Assembly (NCBI GenBank): GCA_020631735.1
Contig: CM036158.1
Location: 85,499,421 to 85,563,420, forward strand
DNA from: Saccharum officinarum
Taxonomy: Eukaryota > Streptophyta > Magnoliopsida > Poales > Poaceae
Reading direction: 5' to 3'
Length of the DNA: 64,000 nucleotides
This document shows, piece after piece, positions 44,121 through 58,492 of the stretch (its first letter is position 1; every line of letters begins with the position of its first letter). A program made the position numbers and the translations under genes. The notes under the pieces are model-generated. The model was not told the DNA's origin and did no database searches. It saw only the letters and a program-made list of their open reading frames with translations.

Positions 44121-46120
44121 TAAGCAGAGGATAAACCTTGGGAGGATAAATTTGCTTGAGACCAAATACGTCTTGTATGTGCGTACAAACATAATAGGTA
44201 ATGCTATTATCTAACATCTGGATTAGAACCTTCAAAAAGATCAGGATTATTATTACAAACCAAGGAGAATTTCTCTGATCTAATCTGATAAACAACCAAT
44301 CGAATCCATGTGTGCACATTATATGAGAGAAATTAAGAGAATATATGAGGATCGTATGACAAGTTTACTCTTAGGCATGCCCTCAAAAGGGTTTACTCTT
44401 AGGCACCGTCCCTGCACTCACAGGCAAGTAGTAGCACAAGTGTAGGTTAGTCGTGGGCTGTGCAGTAGCAGCCAGTGACCACGCAGCCCGCAGCCGAGCA
44501 GTCCACACAGACGCAGCCGACACACGGCAAGCAGCTGCTAATGAGCCCAGCAGCACACATTGCCGATGCCCTGATTGGAGATCCAACATTGCGAACACCA
44601 CCCACTCTCATTTTTTTAGCTTCCAACGTTGGACACCTCTGCACAATTCAGAGGTAGGTTGGGTAGAGGCAATACTGACATGTGTAATGTTTCCTAATAA
44701 TAGTTGATTCTCGTTAGGCAATACCGGATTATAATTTAACACCAATAAAATATACAAGAACTATGTTTTCTAGCTGGTGGATTGAGGATTTAGATATATG
44801 CAAATGACAAACAATGAATTTTTGAAGACCTGCATATAGGTGCAATGCAAAGGATGACAACATATATAATAATAGTGACATTAATTATCACAAGATGCAT
44901 TAGAAACGAAGATAAATTCTAGAAATTATCACAACAATCAGAGACCCTAACTGTTAATTCAGCGGACACTAATCATCATAGAGAATAACAACGTAGGACC
45001 TATCCTACTGTGTAAAATGATTGCCCACTTGTTCTATCATGAAGGACATAAATAATCCCCAAGGTCTATCTAAACTAGGGAGGGGGGGGGGGGTTAGGTG
45101 CGGTGGCTAGGGGCCCCTGGCACCCCAAACAGCCTATTAATTCCTCTATTAATCCTTCATTGGCTCTTAATTTTTAGTGTTTATTAGCTCATTTATGAAG
45201 ATATGGCCCCCTTAATTGAAGCTGCCCCCCTATCTTCTATTTTTGGCTCCGCCCCTGCCTCTACCATCATGAAATATAAATTTTAAGTAACCCACTAAAT
45301 TGCATACATTACCCACCTCAGCCATTACAAAACATAATATAAAGCAACCACTTAATTGCATCTAAATTACTCACCTGACATTATAAATGTAAACTAAAAT
45401 ATCTGTCAAATCTTCATTTAAATTACAAATATGAGCTATTGTGGAAAATTAAATAAGTATTAAGTGTACCATATATCTTTCAAAATACCCATTTCTAGAA
45501 CTATTAAAATAAAATCAAAGTAAACATAAATACTATGCATCACTCTGTATACAAATCATACATGTATATATTAGTGATACATATATATTTTTATAGTTTA
45601 TCGACTGTGAAAAAAATCCCCTTAACAAACCATATAACAATGACACTGACAATTTATTTTAAATTATATTAAAACTCTATGACATTAAAATCTTGTAAGT
45701 GGTTACTTTGGATAAGTTTATACATTTTCACTAAACAATATGACATATCGATGTTGGTAGCTTAATTCTAAGCATAGAATATTTAATTATTTATTTCATA
45801 ATAGCACTACTACACACATAATTATTTGATAGAGGTAATTAAATATCTTGACTGCTGTGATGTTGGCTGAATTAATTGTTTATATCAATATTGTAACTAA
45901 ATGTGGAGTCTAGGATCTCTAATCATTTTATGTAAAATATAAAATGAATTTTTTGGATAAAATATAAAATCAAACTTTGTATAAAAAATTACAAAATCTT
46001 ATAAAATCAAAATTGTAAGCCAAAGATTTGTGATATAAAAAAAGCAAAAGAGTGGATATGACTTAAACTAAAGTTCAACCAAAATACATTTTGAAAACCC
46101 ACGAAGTTCAACCAAAATAC
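44121..46120. other. Intergenic DNA with decayed repeat, copy B
   Basis: Counterpart of 3,136-5,135, including the G-rich run near 45,079-45,093 (here interrupted by an A) and the AT-rich repeat related to 36,950-37,470. No gene is seen. Confidence 0.5.
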
Positions 46121-46304
46121 TGTTAGAAAGTAGAGAACTAGAGACAGCGAGTTGATGCAAATGATCTCTGTTGTATTCCCAATGAACAGTGTGTATATGT
46201 ATACAGGGCCCCTGTGGGTGGTTACAAGTGTGAAAGAGAGAGAATGGTGAAAAGACACCCCTTGAATTAATCCCTAATTGAGCACTAAATAATAATTCTC
46301 AACA
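46121..46304 (-). repeat. Copia 3' LTR, copy B
   Basis: 184 bp with TG...CA ends and the adjoining purine tract. It matches 5,136-5,319, with no difference noticed on reading. Confidence 0.85.
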
Positions 46305-46834
46305 CTCCCCCTTGATCAATTAGCTCCCTGTAGTCTTTACTGTTCATCTATTATGCATCATTATGAATCTTTGGAAAACCCTGTGGGAAAAACCAAAGTA
46401 ATATCGGTATACCAGGCAAAACTCTTTAAAACCCACCGGGAAAAATAAGGAGAAACACCATGATATACAATCACCAATGTTATTAGACTATTTGAGATAA
46501 ATCCAAAGTCTTAGTCTAAAAACACCTTGACCATAGGGTCAATATGCTTCAAATATCATCTTCCAAAAACCCCGGTGGAGAAAAATAGATGATATAGCAT
46601 ATACCTTTGTGTTGACATTGCCTCATTAAAAACTTTATATGAGATACCATAAATGTAAAACTCACATATCGAAAAGAGTACAATGCATCTTATGTCGCAA
46701 TATCGTCCACCAAAAACCCATGTGGGGGAAAATAAATGATACGACATAACTTTATGTTGATATTGCTTCATTAAAAACTTTATATGAGAAACCGCAAGGG
46801 AAAACTCACACAAAGAAAAGAGTGTAATGTAATG

Positions 46835-49800
46835 TTTGCAACAAGTTATTTATCAGAGAGATGCTCCCCCCTAATACTTGCAAATCTCAAAGTAAATTCA
46901 TACCAATGTACTCAACACATACGAAATGTGGAGTATGGTAGACTTTATGAATATCTCTGCAAGATTATCACAAGACTTAGTTTGCAAATGTTCATATACC
47001 TATATTACCTATGGAACAAAATCATCTTAGTGCAAAAATATTGCATTAAGTATAACTTGTCTCCATCTACACAACAGAAGTTGCATTATCTTTATAGATA
47101 ATGACCATTGATTTAATAGAATCAACACCACATAACTTCAGTATGTGATATATCATTCTGTCAAGCTATACACATTCATGTGAAGCCTTGTACAATACAA
47201 TGTCAGAATGATTAATGAAATTGACCATTAAATGTCTATTTAAAGACCATCACAAAATGGTCTTTCCATATTCATGTAAAGCCTATTTCTATGATCTGGA
47301 ATTTGGGGATCTTATAGATAACCAGAATCATTATATCCACATAATCGGATCATGGATTACACCAAGACCACATGTGCTATTTAGGATATCAAAAGATATT
47401 CTTAACTTCAATCCGCCAATATTTGGTAGGAGTAGCGCTGCTACTAGATAACAAATCATTGCAAAAATAATATCAAGCCGATAACTTTTGCAAGTTTATT
47501 AGCGTATAAATAGCACAGAGATAATGGACCACATGTCCCAATATCTCATCTCAATCACTATGGCATAAAATAATCTTCCTCTATCATGAGGTAGAACAAC
47601 CATAGGATACCTTCGTATTGAATCACTCAATATGATCTGGATATAGATAGCTTTTGTATAAAATTCTGAGAGAAGATGCTTGGATCATAAACACAAAATA
47701 AAATTTTGGTTTAGTCTGTATCTTCAATCTCAAACTCCGTCTTTAAATTACAACATTCTATTAACATGTTTTCATCACTAATGATGTCAAGATTATTGAC
47801 TATCATATAACACTATAAAATCCAATCAAAGACTTCAAAATGAACACCACATGTAATCAATCTTGTATCCCTTTAGTTTAGGGAATACACACAAAGTCGA
47901 TTGTACCAAATTCGACTTAACTGTTTTAAGCCATATATTGACTTAAGCAATACATAATCTGTTACGATTTTATGTATGAGGGTTGGGTATGTGAACTCCT
48001 TCCTGGAAGCTTCACAAATACACCAAATCAAGTGTCATATAAATATATGCAATCACTACATCTATCAACTATCAACTGCAATGATAGATGCTTTTGTACT
48101 GCCAATTAAAAGATAGTATCAGAAATTTATAACTTATTATGGAGAATAATTTGCATTGAAAATCAATGTCTGGGCTTTGCGTAAACCCCTTGTGCTACTA
48201 GTCTTGCTTTGATCTCACCACCACATTGTTCTCAATCCATTCTAGGATAAAAACACTTTTGTACCCATAGTAAAGGTACTATAAGGTATCAGCATCACAG
48301 CCCAAATCACCTTTGTTTTGGTGAGCAAGACTATCTATGCATGTATTACATCACTCAACAAGTTCCAGTAAGAGTGAGCAAGCACTCTGCCTTGGTCTTA
48401 TTGACTGGATGACTTGGAATGTTGTATATAGTTTATTCAAAGAAGTACGTGTCGACACATGTAGCATTTCTATGATATAATTCTCCGGTTATAAAAACTC
48501 AAAGTACCCTGAGTGACTTATCATGACTTCCCGAAACGAGAGTCAGGGCTTTCCGATATCCTAGCATCAACATTTGGGTGCACCTCTGATCTAGGTTTGT
48601 GGATGACATCCATCCACTGGGTAATAACTATTATTTACCCACAAGGTGTCCCCAACCATAAGTTGATATGCATTTACTATCTTAGAAGGAAAACCTTCTA
48701 TTGCTAGCATGAATAATCTGCTTTGTGGCCATACTTCTCCCCCTCTTATTTACATTTGGGAGATGAGTGGTTTTACTTGGTACCACTACTCTTTCTGGCA
48801 CATACTTGCAATGGATTAACAAGTTTAAAAGACACCTTAGTAATCAGTAAAAGCATTTGGCAGTTTATTTGCAATATTATGCAAATCAACAATTCTTTTA
48901 ACTCAAAATTTAGTTCATTTAGTACGTGATCCTGAGCTTGAAATGTCTTATGCATTCCAAATAATTTCCTGGCATTATATATGGTACATCAAATCTCCTC
49001 CTAATGCCTGGAAATGCTCATTATCCAACTACAACCAGTGTACGAGGCCGTAAATAGATCCTCCAGAAGAGGTCCTAGATACTTAATAATCGACGAAGAT
49101 TGAAATCTCACATTGATCTCCAATTTCTTGTGTGTGCCCATGAATGTACGCTGCGGTGGTGAGACGATTGGTACGTATACAACATAACCCAATCTTATGT
49201 AAATAGGAAATCTTCATGAATTCCCACGTACTAAATGCATATTGGGGATATGTAGTTAATCACAAGTCAGGAGTGTCTAAATCTGCCTGATCCCAACACA
49301 AAGTTGGTAAATAGCAATTCACTAACAATGGTCCTGCTATGGCCTTGATGTCATACTCATAGATTCCATTTGTCCTTTTGGATATGTAACTAAACTTTTG
49401 ATACACCAAACAATCGTCATTGTAGGCACAAAAGTTTAGTAGTGTTCAGGATAATGAGCTCACGACAAGAGCCATTATTTACCAAATGCATGGCTGAGTG
49501 TGGATATTTCACAAGCTCTAGATCATCTTATAGATATATCTTTACAACTATGAAATGTCTGAACTATCCATACAATCTTTGTATCGGACCCACACATATT
49601 CTCTTGAATATGATCAAGGAATCTAAGATATTCAATCTGATTTTAAGATAAGAGGGTCTTAAAATCAGTTTCCCTGTGGCACTTATTCCATACTTTGAGA
49701 AAATCGTAACCAAAATAATTGCCAATAATTTTTCACCCATCCCTTTGGATGGCCAAGTTGATCATTCCAAATCTAGAATGCATCAATAGTGTGAAAAATT

Positions 49801-51985
49801 ATCTTATACGCAACATGTTGTATGGGGATGGTTGTGTGCATAATACAACCAAAATGAGACTTATCTCATTACTTATATGACATCCAATGTTGTCTTTTTA
49901 TGTTTCCATACGAAAACACATTTGGATATCTCTATAATTTAGTAAGATACAAGTAAATTAGGACATATCCTCAATCACAAACTTAGTATCCATAAGAAAA
50001 ATGATGGTGGCAAAATAGGCCAAACTATCATTGCGCGATGGCCAAAATTATTCCCTCTTCTTGTCATAAGAACCAGAAACATTTTGCTTCCCTAATTATA
50101 GAATCTGTGGTACAAATGTCCATTAGGCATATATCATTCCACATTGGAATGAGTCCCGTACAATCTATATATGACAAGAGATTAATGAGATTCTCGTCTA
50201 ATAAGTAGAAATCCATAAATATTGTCGAGTATCAAATATATCGATATGATACCCACAATAGTTATGCGTTGACAACACAAGTATTACAACATCTTTGATG
50301 GACATTATCATATATTATCAACGGACCATGAGATTATCCCAAATCTCAAAACAAATCATTCGAAGCATATTCGATGATCATGTTGTCCATCTATGTGATG
50401 TTCTCTTTACGAGAAAAGAAGTATTGTTATGTGATCCCATAAGATCCAGCATAAACAACCAACCACCTATGTAGCTTCAGATTTTAATATGGAAGCACCC
50501 TTCATATCTTATTTCTATAGCTCATATTTCATCCCTTATAGAATATTGATATAGATCAACTACGAATTTAAGAATACGACATTGTTTAACGCTATGCTAA
50601 ACACAACCACATATATGGCATTAATTTTTGTCATTCTTAGGTTCACATTGTCATCACTCATATTGCACATTAGGCCTTTTGCTTTTATCAGTGGAAGCGA
50701 ATTGTATGAACAATATGATCATAGTCTTCAATAGTTTAAAAACTAGAGACACGATCCACTCATGATTAGCCTCAAGCTATATGAGTTTATTTCTTGTTCA
50801 TAAAACTCCTAAAGAGTGAGCCACGAAGAATGTGCATTTCTTTCTACAAGATAATCTTATCGATGATCTTTATGGACATAGTACCTTAACTACAGTAAGA
50901 CACAATATAATTTCCTTTGATATATAATAAACAACCCATAATTGAGGTTCATTAAATTGTTTTATTAGTCCATGGGATAAAACCAATGTTAATGTCCATT
51001 ATCCATGTGGGATAGTGATGCCATATAGAGCGAGTTCATCAAACTCCTCTGAAGTCAATATTCACAACATGTGATGAACCATTGATTTAATTAATTTACA
51101 CCTAAGGTAAATTAAAAATCACTATGGTGATGTAATCTCCAATGCAAAAATTTAAGGGTTTCCATATCTTGTCACTTTGTTTTGAATGTTGGAGATAGAC
51201 AACAAAACTGTAAACTTTCCAACAATTAGAGGTAATCACAAGATGTGTAGACCTCACGAACAATCATTATTAATGTTGGCACACTCATTGTAGATAATCT
51301 CTATGTTTGAAACATAGAGTAGATCTCTCAGTAATAGGCAAATAAATTGCTACTATAAGCACAGTCTCTAGGCTGATATATTCGTAGGAATATACCGCAG
51401 TCAATGCCTAAGATTCTACCACTTGTGTATAGCCTTTAATAATGAATGATGGTAGTCACCATAAAAATGTACCATTCTCATATTTCCAAAACATTTATTT
51501 GGGACAACACAATGTAGGTAATCATCAAGTTTAAAATAAATATAATGTAGACCTCTCAATAATGGGCAAATAATCGCTGCCGTAGGCACAGTCTCTGGGC
51601 CGAAAAATTCAAGATGAATTAAACGCGGCCAATGCCTAGGACTCCATTACTTGTGTTATGATCCCATATGTATGCAAGATATGAATATAATAATTTTGCA
51701 TAATCCAACATTAATTAAGAAATGCTTAATTAAGAGGATCTACCGTTGTTAAAATGCAATTTATGGAAAATTTGCTAAATTAACAAGGTCAACAAAGTAT
51801 AAGAATAAACACTCTACTATACTGATATTGTTAAAACAAGAAAACTTACTAAGCACATAGTGCTATAGTGGGCTAGTGGCATAACTATGCAAAATCATAT
51901 AGGATCAAAGCAAAAATCTGCTTCCTATGTTAGCCTCACTAGCAAAAAATGGTTTGGCTGTCATTTTGCTTTTTCAAATTAGGCA
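46835..51985 (-). pseudogene. Copia gag-pol remnant, copy B
   Basis: Carries the same recognisable pol fragments as copy A: SIIKYLGPLLEDLFTASYTG at 49,001-49,192 and VFVRKRIENN with QGFTQRPDIDF near 48,155-48,275. There is no long open frame. Confidence 0.7.
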
Positions 51986-52452
51986 CATATGAGCCTAGAT
52001 CATCTATCCTTAATTATCAATTAATTAAAAGGATCCAATTTTGTTGCAACCAAAGTTGATTGCCAAACAACAAAATCGACAAACTATGTATGCTTCGACA
52101 TATATAATTTTCTGGTCTAAAAACAAAACAATGTATAGGAGTAAAAAACTCTACCATACCGATACTATTAGAGTTCATGACTAAAACAGAGGGCCATAGA
52201 ACACGGAAAATATTTCTCAACATTAACATAGTAAATAACTACAATATATTATATTATGATGCAATTTCTAAGAACACATGTCTCAAAAAATTGGTTATTT
52301 ACACAAGGTAAATACCGTGGATCATAATTTGTTTAAACCGAAGGTCTAAATTGAGCATTTATATTGCAGAAATGTATACGAGATCCAAACTTGAAACAAG
52401 TATACATTAATAATCTATTAGAATTATTATTATGTTGTCACATAAATTATAA

Positions 52453-52681
52453 GAGCATCTCTAAGAGATTAGCCAAAATTTTTTTCTAAAGGTAAATTTA
52501 GTAGCCCTTCATCTCATCTCATTCGCTCTCTACTTTTCGATAGCTACCTTACTAGCCATCTAGCCTCTTAGTTTAGAGAGTTTGTTAGAGTACTCTAGCA
52601 TATTTTTGTCAAATCTATTTTAGAGAATAGCTAAATCAATAAATTTGACTAGTTTTATTGACTAATCTCTCGGAGATGCTC
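52453..52681. mobile_element. MITE with GAGCATCTC termini, copy B
   Basis: Counterpart of 11,471-11,700 with the same inverted ends. Confidence 0.75.
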
Positions 52682-53699
52682 CCGGGCTTATCGTTTATGT
52701 GCAAATCTGCACAACCTTTATCCCTTCCGATAGGCCACAGCCACAAACGCACGGACGGTTTGCAAAATCGCGTCGTTTGGACTCACGGGCGTAGATGCCG
52801 CCGCCGGCCTGTTGGCAAACGCTACCGGCTGCCGTGGTGGGGCGAGCAGCCGCGTGAGGGCCATGAGCGCCGGGCCGAGGACGACGTGCAGGGCGCCAGC
52901 CGCAGGCGCAGGAGCTGCCGTCCGCCGCGCGCGAGGCGCAGGGCCGCCTCCGAGGGCGCGGGAGGGGCGACCAGCCGCTGCGGTCGTGGCCGCAGTCGGA
53001 CATCAACCGCCAGCCGCTGCGCGCGAGGCGCAGGCGCGGGAGGGTCCGCCAGCCGTCGCGGGCCTGGCCGCGGGTGGGTGGCAACTGGCCACGGGCACTG
53101 ACCGCCGGGGCAGGCGCGAGGCCGCCGCCACTGCAGGCGTGGAGGGCGCTGGCCGCGCGCTCAGGGGCACGTGCGTGCCCAGCCAGAGCCGCTCGCCGCA
53201 TCCGGCCTCTAGTGCTCGGCATCGGTGGTAGCGCGGAGACAACGAACTCCGTGACCATGATCCTGACGAAGATGGTAGGAAGAAATTGACGATTGAGATG
53301 GTACGAATCGTGGCAGTTACCTCGATCCAGTGATTCCTTCCCGAATTCCCCACATCTATGTCTTGGAACATCGTTGTTCTTATCGCCATGCCGAATTCCC
53401 CACATCTATGTCTTCACCAACGCAGATTGGAACATCGTTGTTCTTATCGCCATGCTTCTATCCTTTTGGAAACTCAATCGAGGGTGCAGGCCTTCGGTTC
53501 TAGCAATGGAAGCCGATGTCTTGTCTACGGTGAAGTGTTTTCGACCTCAACTTCTCTTCCGTGCGAACTCGTTTCCCAGCGGAGAATAGCGTGGCTTGCA
53601 GTGGAGGCTGTTTCCTTCTCTTCTGCACCAACGCCGACGAATTCTCCGGCGAGTCCTCTGGGCTACTCAGTGACAGTGGAGAGCGTGTGCGTGATAACG
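52682..53699. other. GC-rich copia leader, copy B
   Basis: Counterpart of 11,701-13,398 without the hAT-like insert. A 51-bp segment (CGAATTCCCCACATCTATGTC onward) is duplicated in tandem near 53,342-53,407, exactly where copy A carries the hAT-like element. About 34 bp present in copy A near 13,181-13,214 are missing here near 53,515. Open frames on both strands reflect GC-rich composition. Confidence 0.55.
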
Positions 53700-53774
53700 T
53701 GTTAGAAAGCAGAGAACTAGAGACAATGAGTTGATGCAAATGATGTATGTTGCGTTCCCAATGAACAGTGTGTA
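53700..53774 (-). repeat. Copia 5' LTR remnant, copy B
   Basis: Uninterrupted start of the LTR (TGTTAGAAAGCAGAGAACTAG to CAATGAACAGTGTGT), with the remainder missing. It is the empty site for the MITE at 13,414-13,647. Confidence 0.8.
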
Positions 53775-54448
53775 ATACAGTGACGTCCAGTGTACAATGT
53801 GAGGGCAAATTATCAATCAATTAATTAACATCTCGCAGGCTATCTTATATTGGAACCACCATATATGGCCCGATGCAGTTTTATAATACACAACACGGCG
53901 TTCACCGTATCATTGTGTACTACTAGTAGCTATTAAGCTATCGTGGTGTCGGTATGGCATCTCTCTTTTCCTGCATGAAACTGAAAACGGTTAGGTGTCT
54001 CTCTTCCAACACAAATGATAAGGTATTTGGTGCACAGAATCGTTACAATGCATCAGATCAGTACCAATAATGATGTCTGTGTTCTGATTGTGTAAACCTG
54101 ATGCCTTTCCTTCTGTATCTGGCTGTACGCGAATCTCCCGTTCCCAACGCATGGCCGGATTGGCTGTGCATTTCTGATCGATGAAGAACGTTAAAAATGT
54201 GTCTCGAGAAACAATCAGTGCGCAGGTAGCTAGAAAAGACACTGTTGAGCAATACACAGCATTGGTTTGCACTGAATATTTTGCATATATAACTGCCAAG
54301 GAGCCGTTACTTTTTTAATGGTGCACGCATGACCCGAAGTCTCCGTTCCTCGCATGATTTGCTCCAGAGCCATGTGACCCCTACCAAAGAGCGTCGGGTG
54401 CAACGACCTCTGATGGTGATCGCGCGTTCTAACGATACTTTTCCTGCC

Positions 54449-54455
54449 TATAAAT
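54449..54455 (+). promoter_or_regulatory. TATA box of expansin gene B
   Basis: TATAAAT, 118 bases before the start codon, at the same spacing as in gene A. The flanking promoter is nearly identical in both copies. Confidence 0.65.
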
Positions 54456-54566
54456 GCCCCTCGCAAAGGTGCTCTTCCCCGGCCATCCAAACGCACAATC
54501 TCATCACTACTAGCCACCTTCTTAAGCTTGGAGTAGATAGGATTGTCTTTGCTGCACTAAGCCAAG

Positions 54567-55945
54567 ATGGCAACGACCTTATTGTCTTCCAAGGCTGCTG
54601 CATTTGCAGTGCTCTTCTCCCTCCTAGTCACGTATGGCTCCTGCGCTCGGCCTGCAAGTTTTAACGCCTCCGACTTCACCGCCGACCCTAACTGGGAGGC
54701 CGCCAGGGCCACCTGGTATGGGGCACCTACTGGCGCCGGTCCTGACGACGACGGTACGCACACGTACGCTTGGTGTTAGTTATTACCGTTACCGGCCTGT
54801 ACTGTAAATAAACTTGGCGTGCGCGCACGGCATCCATTTGTGTGCATGCAGGTGGTGCCTGCGGGTTCAAGAACGTGAACCTGCCTCCGTTCTCAGCCAT
54901 GACGTCCTGTGGCAACGAGCCACTGTTCAAGGACGGCAAGGGCTGCGGCTCATGCTACCAGGTACGACGATCGAAGTAGATAAAATGGTCAGATGAAGCT
55001 AACATTGGTGCCTACCCGGCCTAATGCAAGCAAAGGGAAAGCTCATGCACAGTTTTGGATTTTGACTCACATCACGCACACTCAGTAGTTTTACTGCCCT
55101 TTTTTTTGGCAGATCCGATGCCAAAACCACGCTGCATGCTCCGGCAACCCGGAGACGGTGATCATCACCGACATGAACTACTATCCGGTCGCCAAGTACC
55201 ACTTCGACCTCAGCGGCACGGCGTTCGGCGCCATGGCTAAGCCTGGCCGCAGCGATGAGCTCCGCCACGCCGGCATCATCGACATCCAGTTCAAGAGGTG
55301 AGTAACATGCATTGCTTGTTGCAGAGAAAGAGCCAAACAGACAATGCAACAACCTGCAATAGACCCTACTGCCTGAACACAATCATATTTCGACCGTCTA
55401 TTTACTGGTGCTGTGGTGCGAGCCCCTGTACTTTGCTCAGCTAACTCTAACGACAATGATCGATTATCCATTATTGGGCGGTCCCAAGTAGATTCGCACA
55501 GATCTTAGTACTATATACTTCGACGTACTTCACAACTTGGCTTGCGCATACTACACCTGTGTCCTTCCTATTATCTGAAGCTGAAGCCAAATCCAACATA
55601 TCACATGGCTTTAATTCCTGCAGAGTGCCCTGCAATTACCCTGGGCAGAAGGTGACTTTCCACGTCGAGGAGGGGTCCAACTCCGTGTACCTCGCGGTGC
55701 TGGTCGAGTTTGAAGATGGCGACGGCGACGTGGTGCAGGTGGACCTCATGGAGGCCAACTCCGGCTACTGGACGCCGATGCGCGAGTCCTGGGGGTCCAT
55801 CTGGAGGCTCGACTCTAACCACCGGCTGCAGGCGCCCTTCTCGCTGCGCATCACAAACGAGTCCGGCAGGACGCTGGTGGCCAATCAGGTCATCCCGGCG
55901 AACTGGGTGCCCAACACCTACTACCGCTCCATTATCCAGTATTAA
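54567..55945 (+). CDS. Beta-expansin (EXPB), copy B, four exons
   Basis: Exons 54,567-54,753, 54,852-54,961, 55,113-55,297 and 55,624-55,945 have GT-AG introns and encode 267 residues in one frame. The domain order is as in copy A: signal peptide, six-cysteine expansin barrel with TWYG and HFD, and CBM63-like C-terminal domain. I find two residue differences from copy A: Thr3 for Ala and Lys127 for Glu. Lys127 lies just before the YHFD motif and is closer to the family norm, so this copy looks like the ancestral form. Intron 3 is about 220 bp shorter because it lacks the MITE. The encoded protein would be secreted to the wall and loosen non-cellulosic wall polymers. The exact family member and tissue are not determined. 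Confidence 0.95.
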
Positions 55946-56790
55946 TTGATTTGCTCGATCAGGACATCAACTATTCGGGGTCATTGTTTTTTCATTAATT
56001 TGGTATTGTACCGTATCTGTGTTATACATTATTGGATTGATGAGGTGTCCTAGTTTAATTAGTAGGTGAGATATCAGGAATCCGGCTATATATGCCGTCT
56101 GTACGAGAGTTGTTAGAGTGCCCCAAGAGATTCACGAGTGGGAAACGGAGGAGGCAAGTTTGCATGTGCTTTCCCGCCCACTGCCGATGTACCGTGTTAT
56201 GTGATCAATCAAAGTTATAAAGTATGAACACTATTAACACTATTTGTGTACCACAAACTAAGGGCCATACCAATGAAAAAACTACTTAGGCCTTGTTTGG
56301 ATGGTACTGCTCTGTATCCGTGCATCCGTCCCATGACTCCCGTCTAGACGAGCCTCATCCACTCATTTACGGACCTATTCTTATCTACTCATTCACAGAC
56401 CCAGCCCGTGTCGCACACCCGCTCTGCACTGCACGCCCCCACTCGCGGGACGACTCTACTCGCCCGCACTGCCCCCGAAAGACGGACTCCGCCTACGCCG
56501 GTCGCCAGTGCCGCCCGACATTGCGGGACAGACTCCACTCGCCTGCGCCGCCCCCGCTCGCGGGATGGACTCTGCCTGCGCCGCCCCTGCCCGCCCGCCG
56601 TTCGGGCTTGCGCCTCCTGTCGCGGCCGCGCTCCATCCGCCTGCCTCAGCCACTGCCGGGGTCCGTGCCACCGACGAGCTCCGCACCGGCAACCTCCGAG
56701 CACTCCGTGGCATCAAAATCCACGCCGGCGTCGAGCTCCACAAGGACGAGCTCCATTCGTCCGAGCAGCAAGGTGACATTGCACTGAAAG
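55946..56790. other. Expansin 3' flank and GC-rich patch, copy B
   Basis: Counterpart of 15,978-16,790. AT-rich 3' flank, then a GC-rich Pro/Arg-coding patch from about 56,290. No gene is supported. Confidence 0.5.
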
Positions 56791-56799
56791 CACCACGTG

Positions 56800-57515
56800 T
56801 TGCAAGCATATGTCTCGAGTGTTTCAGTTGCTTTAGAGGTATGTCGCAAGGGTTTCGTATGGATGTTGCAAAGGTAGATCGGGATGTTGCATATGTTACA
56901 ATGGTTGTACACTTATATTGCAAACGTCTGTCCCCAATGTTTCATCTGTTTTTTCAGAAGTATGTTGCAAGTGTATTTATTTAGAAGTTGCATATGTTTC
57001 ACGCATATGTTGCAATTTTTTTATCGGGATGCTGCGTACGTGTTGCAAAGGTTTTCAAGTGTTTTGTGTGTTTTTTTGCAAGAGTTTCAGACGAATGTTT
57101 CAAATGTTTCCTCTGTCTTCAGACATATGTTGCAAATGTTTCATCTGAATGTTTCAAAAGCAGATCGGGTGTTGCACATGTTGCAATGACACCGTTGGCT
57201 GGCAGACAACGCCCTACCACAGGGCTTTGGCTCCTACCTCGCGCCTTCCTCGCGTGGCATGCCTCGCCCTCTCCTATCCCTCCCCTCCCTTTCCTTCCCT
57301 CCATCTCGCCACGGTAGTTCGAGCTCAGCGGGAAACCCTACCCGATGAACACACAAATGCCCGCAGAGGTGGTGGCCCCGGGTGGGCCGACGGCGGCACA
57401 ATACTCACATAGTGGCCCTGGAGCAAGCTGAGGCTCGCGCGCGTTCGCTCACTACACGTAGGAAACAAGCAGCCGTGGGTGTCCGTCCAGACGTCCAGGT
57501 GCTAGTAACGCCCTT
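56800..57515. repeat. TGTTGCA/GTTTCA periodic repeat family, copy B
   Basis: Counterpart of 16,800-18,305 without the Cassandra insertion, so it shows the uninterrupted repeat. The empty Cassandra target reads TTGCAATGACACC near 57,182-57,194. It ends near GTCCAGACGTCCAGGTGCTAG. Confidence 0.55.
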
Positions 57516-57547
57516 GTTTTGATGCTCATATATCTACCGCAATCCAT

Positions 57548-58412
57548 GTGTGTTGGGATGGCTCAGGGCTACACCCGTCATGTGCGCTCGCACGTGCACT
57601 ATGGACTCATGTAAAGGCCTGTTGGGCCCAAGATGGCCCGCTTCAGAGGAAGGCCCTAACCTCCATATGTAGGCCTGGGAACAAGGACCATGCCCAAACC
57701 GCCCACGCCCGGACGTTGCTTGGCCTAGTCCAAAAGGCTCCCGACCTTGGAAGGCAGCAACCGACCAAGGGAGGCGACAAGGGCCATCACACTACATGAT
57801 CCAGCTTCCCATCCTAACTAATGTGAGGAATCTTCCTATCTGACAGATGCCCTAAACCTAACACATGGGCAAAGCCGTAGGATGCCAGGCCCTACCGTGG
57901 CTCTTCTTCGCGCCCTACAAGGTTGTGTCGGCCACTCCCGGCAAGGGGTCATGCATCCACATCCTTGGCACGCGATGAATGCTAAGAGGAAGTGAAATCC
58001 AGCTAAGGCACAGCAACAACCCCGAAGACTAGGATGCAAATCCCTAGGATCTCACCAAAAAACCATATCTCCTTGTACTCCCTTGGCCCTCTAGTATATA
58101 AGGCTGGGCAGGGGCTCCTGTAGAGGGGATCAAACCCTCGATCGAGCAATTGATCAATCGACTTGAGAAACCCTAGATCACTAGCTTAGCACTCTCTTAC
58201 CACCTCTCTCTCTCTCTACCATTGTAAGAACTCAATTGAGTATTCTAACATGAAGAAACCAGTGTTGGACATAGAGCTTAGACGCCTGAACCATGATAGA
58301 CCCTTTGTGCCTTGAGTGCTAAACCACCAAAGTCACACGCATCGACCTACTGTTGGATCACTAATTACCGCCGCGGAATCGAACCTGCGACAGTTGGCCA
58401 CACCAATCACAC
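57548..58412 (+). repeat. LTR-like block with TATA box, copy B
   Basis: Counterpart of 18,336-19,200 with the same TATATAAGGCT box near 58,094 and the same pyrimidine run. LTR ends are not resolved. Confidence 0.4.
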
Positions 58413-58492
58413 TACTAATAAGAAGTAGCCGTGCACCGTTTGGGTGGGTGGTATGGTGGAAAATCGATCAACTAGATCCTAACCTTGACTTA

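Larger units (their letters stand above)
46121..53774 (-). mobile_element. Degenerate Ty1-copia retrotransposon, copy B
   Basis: Counterpart of 5,136-13,709 but shorter, because the hAT-like element and the MITE in the 5' LTR are absent. It shows the original, less disturbed structure: 3' LTR 46,121-46,304, tandem modules, broken pol, GAGCATCTC MITE, GC-rich leader and 5' LTR remnant 53,700-53,774. Confidence 0.8.
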
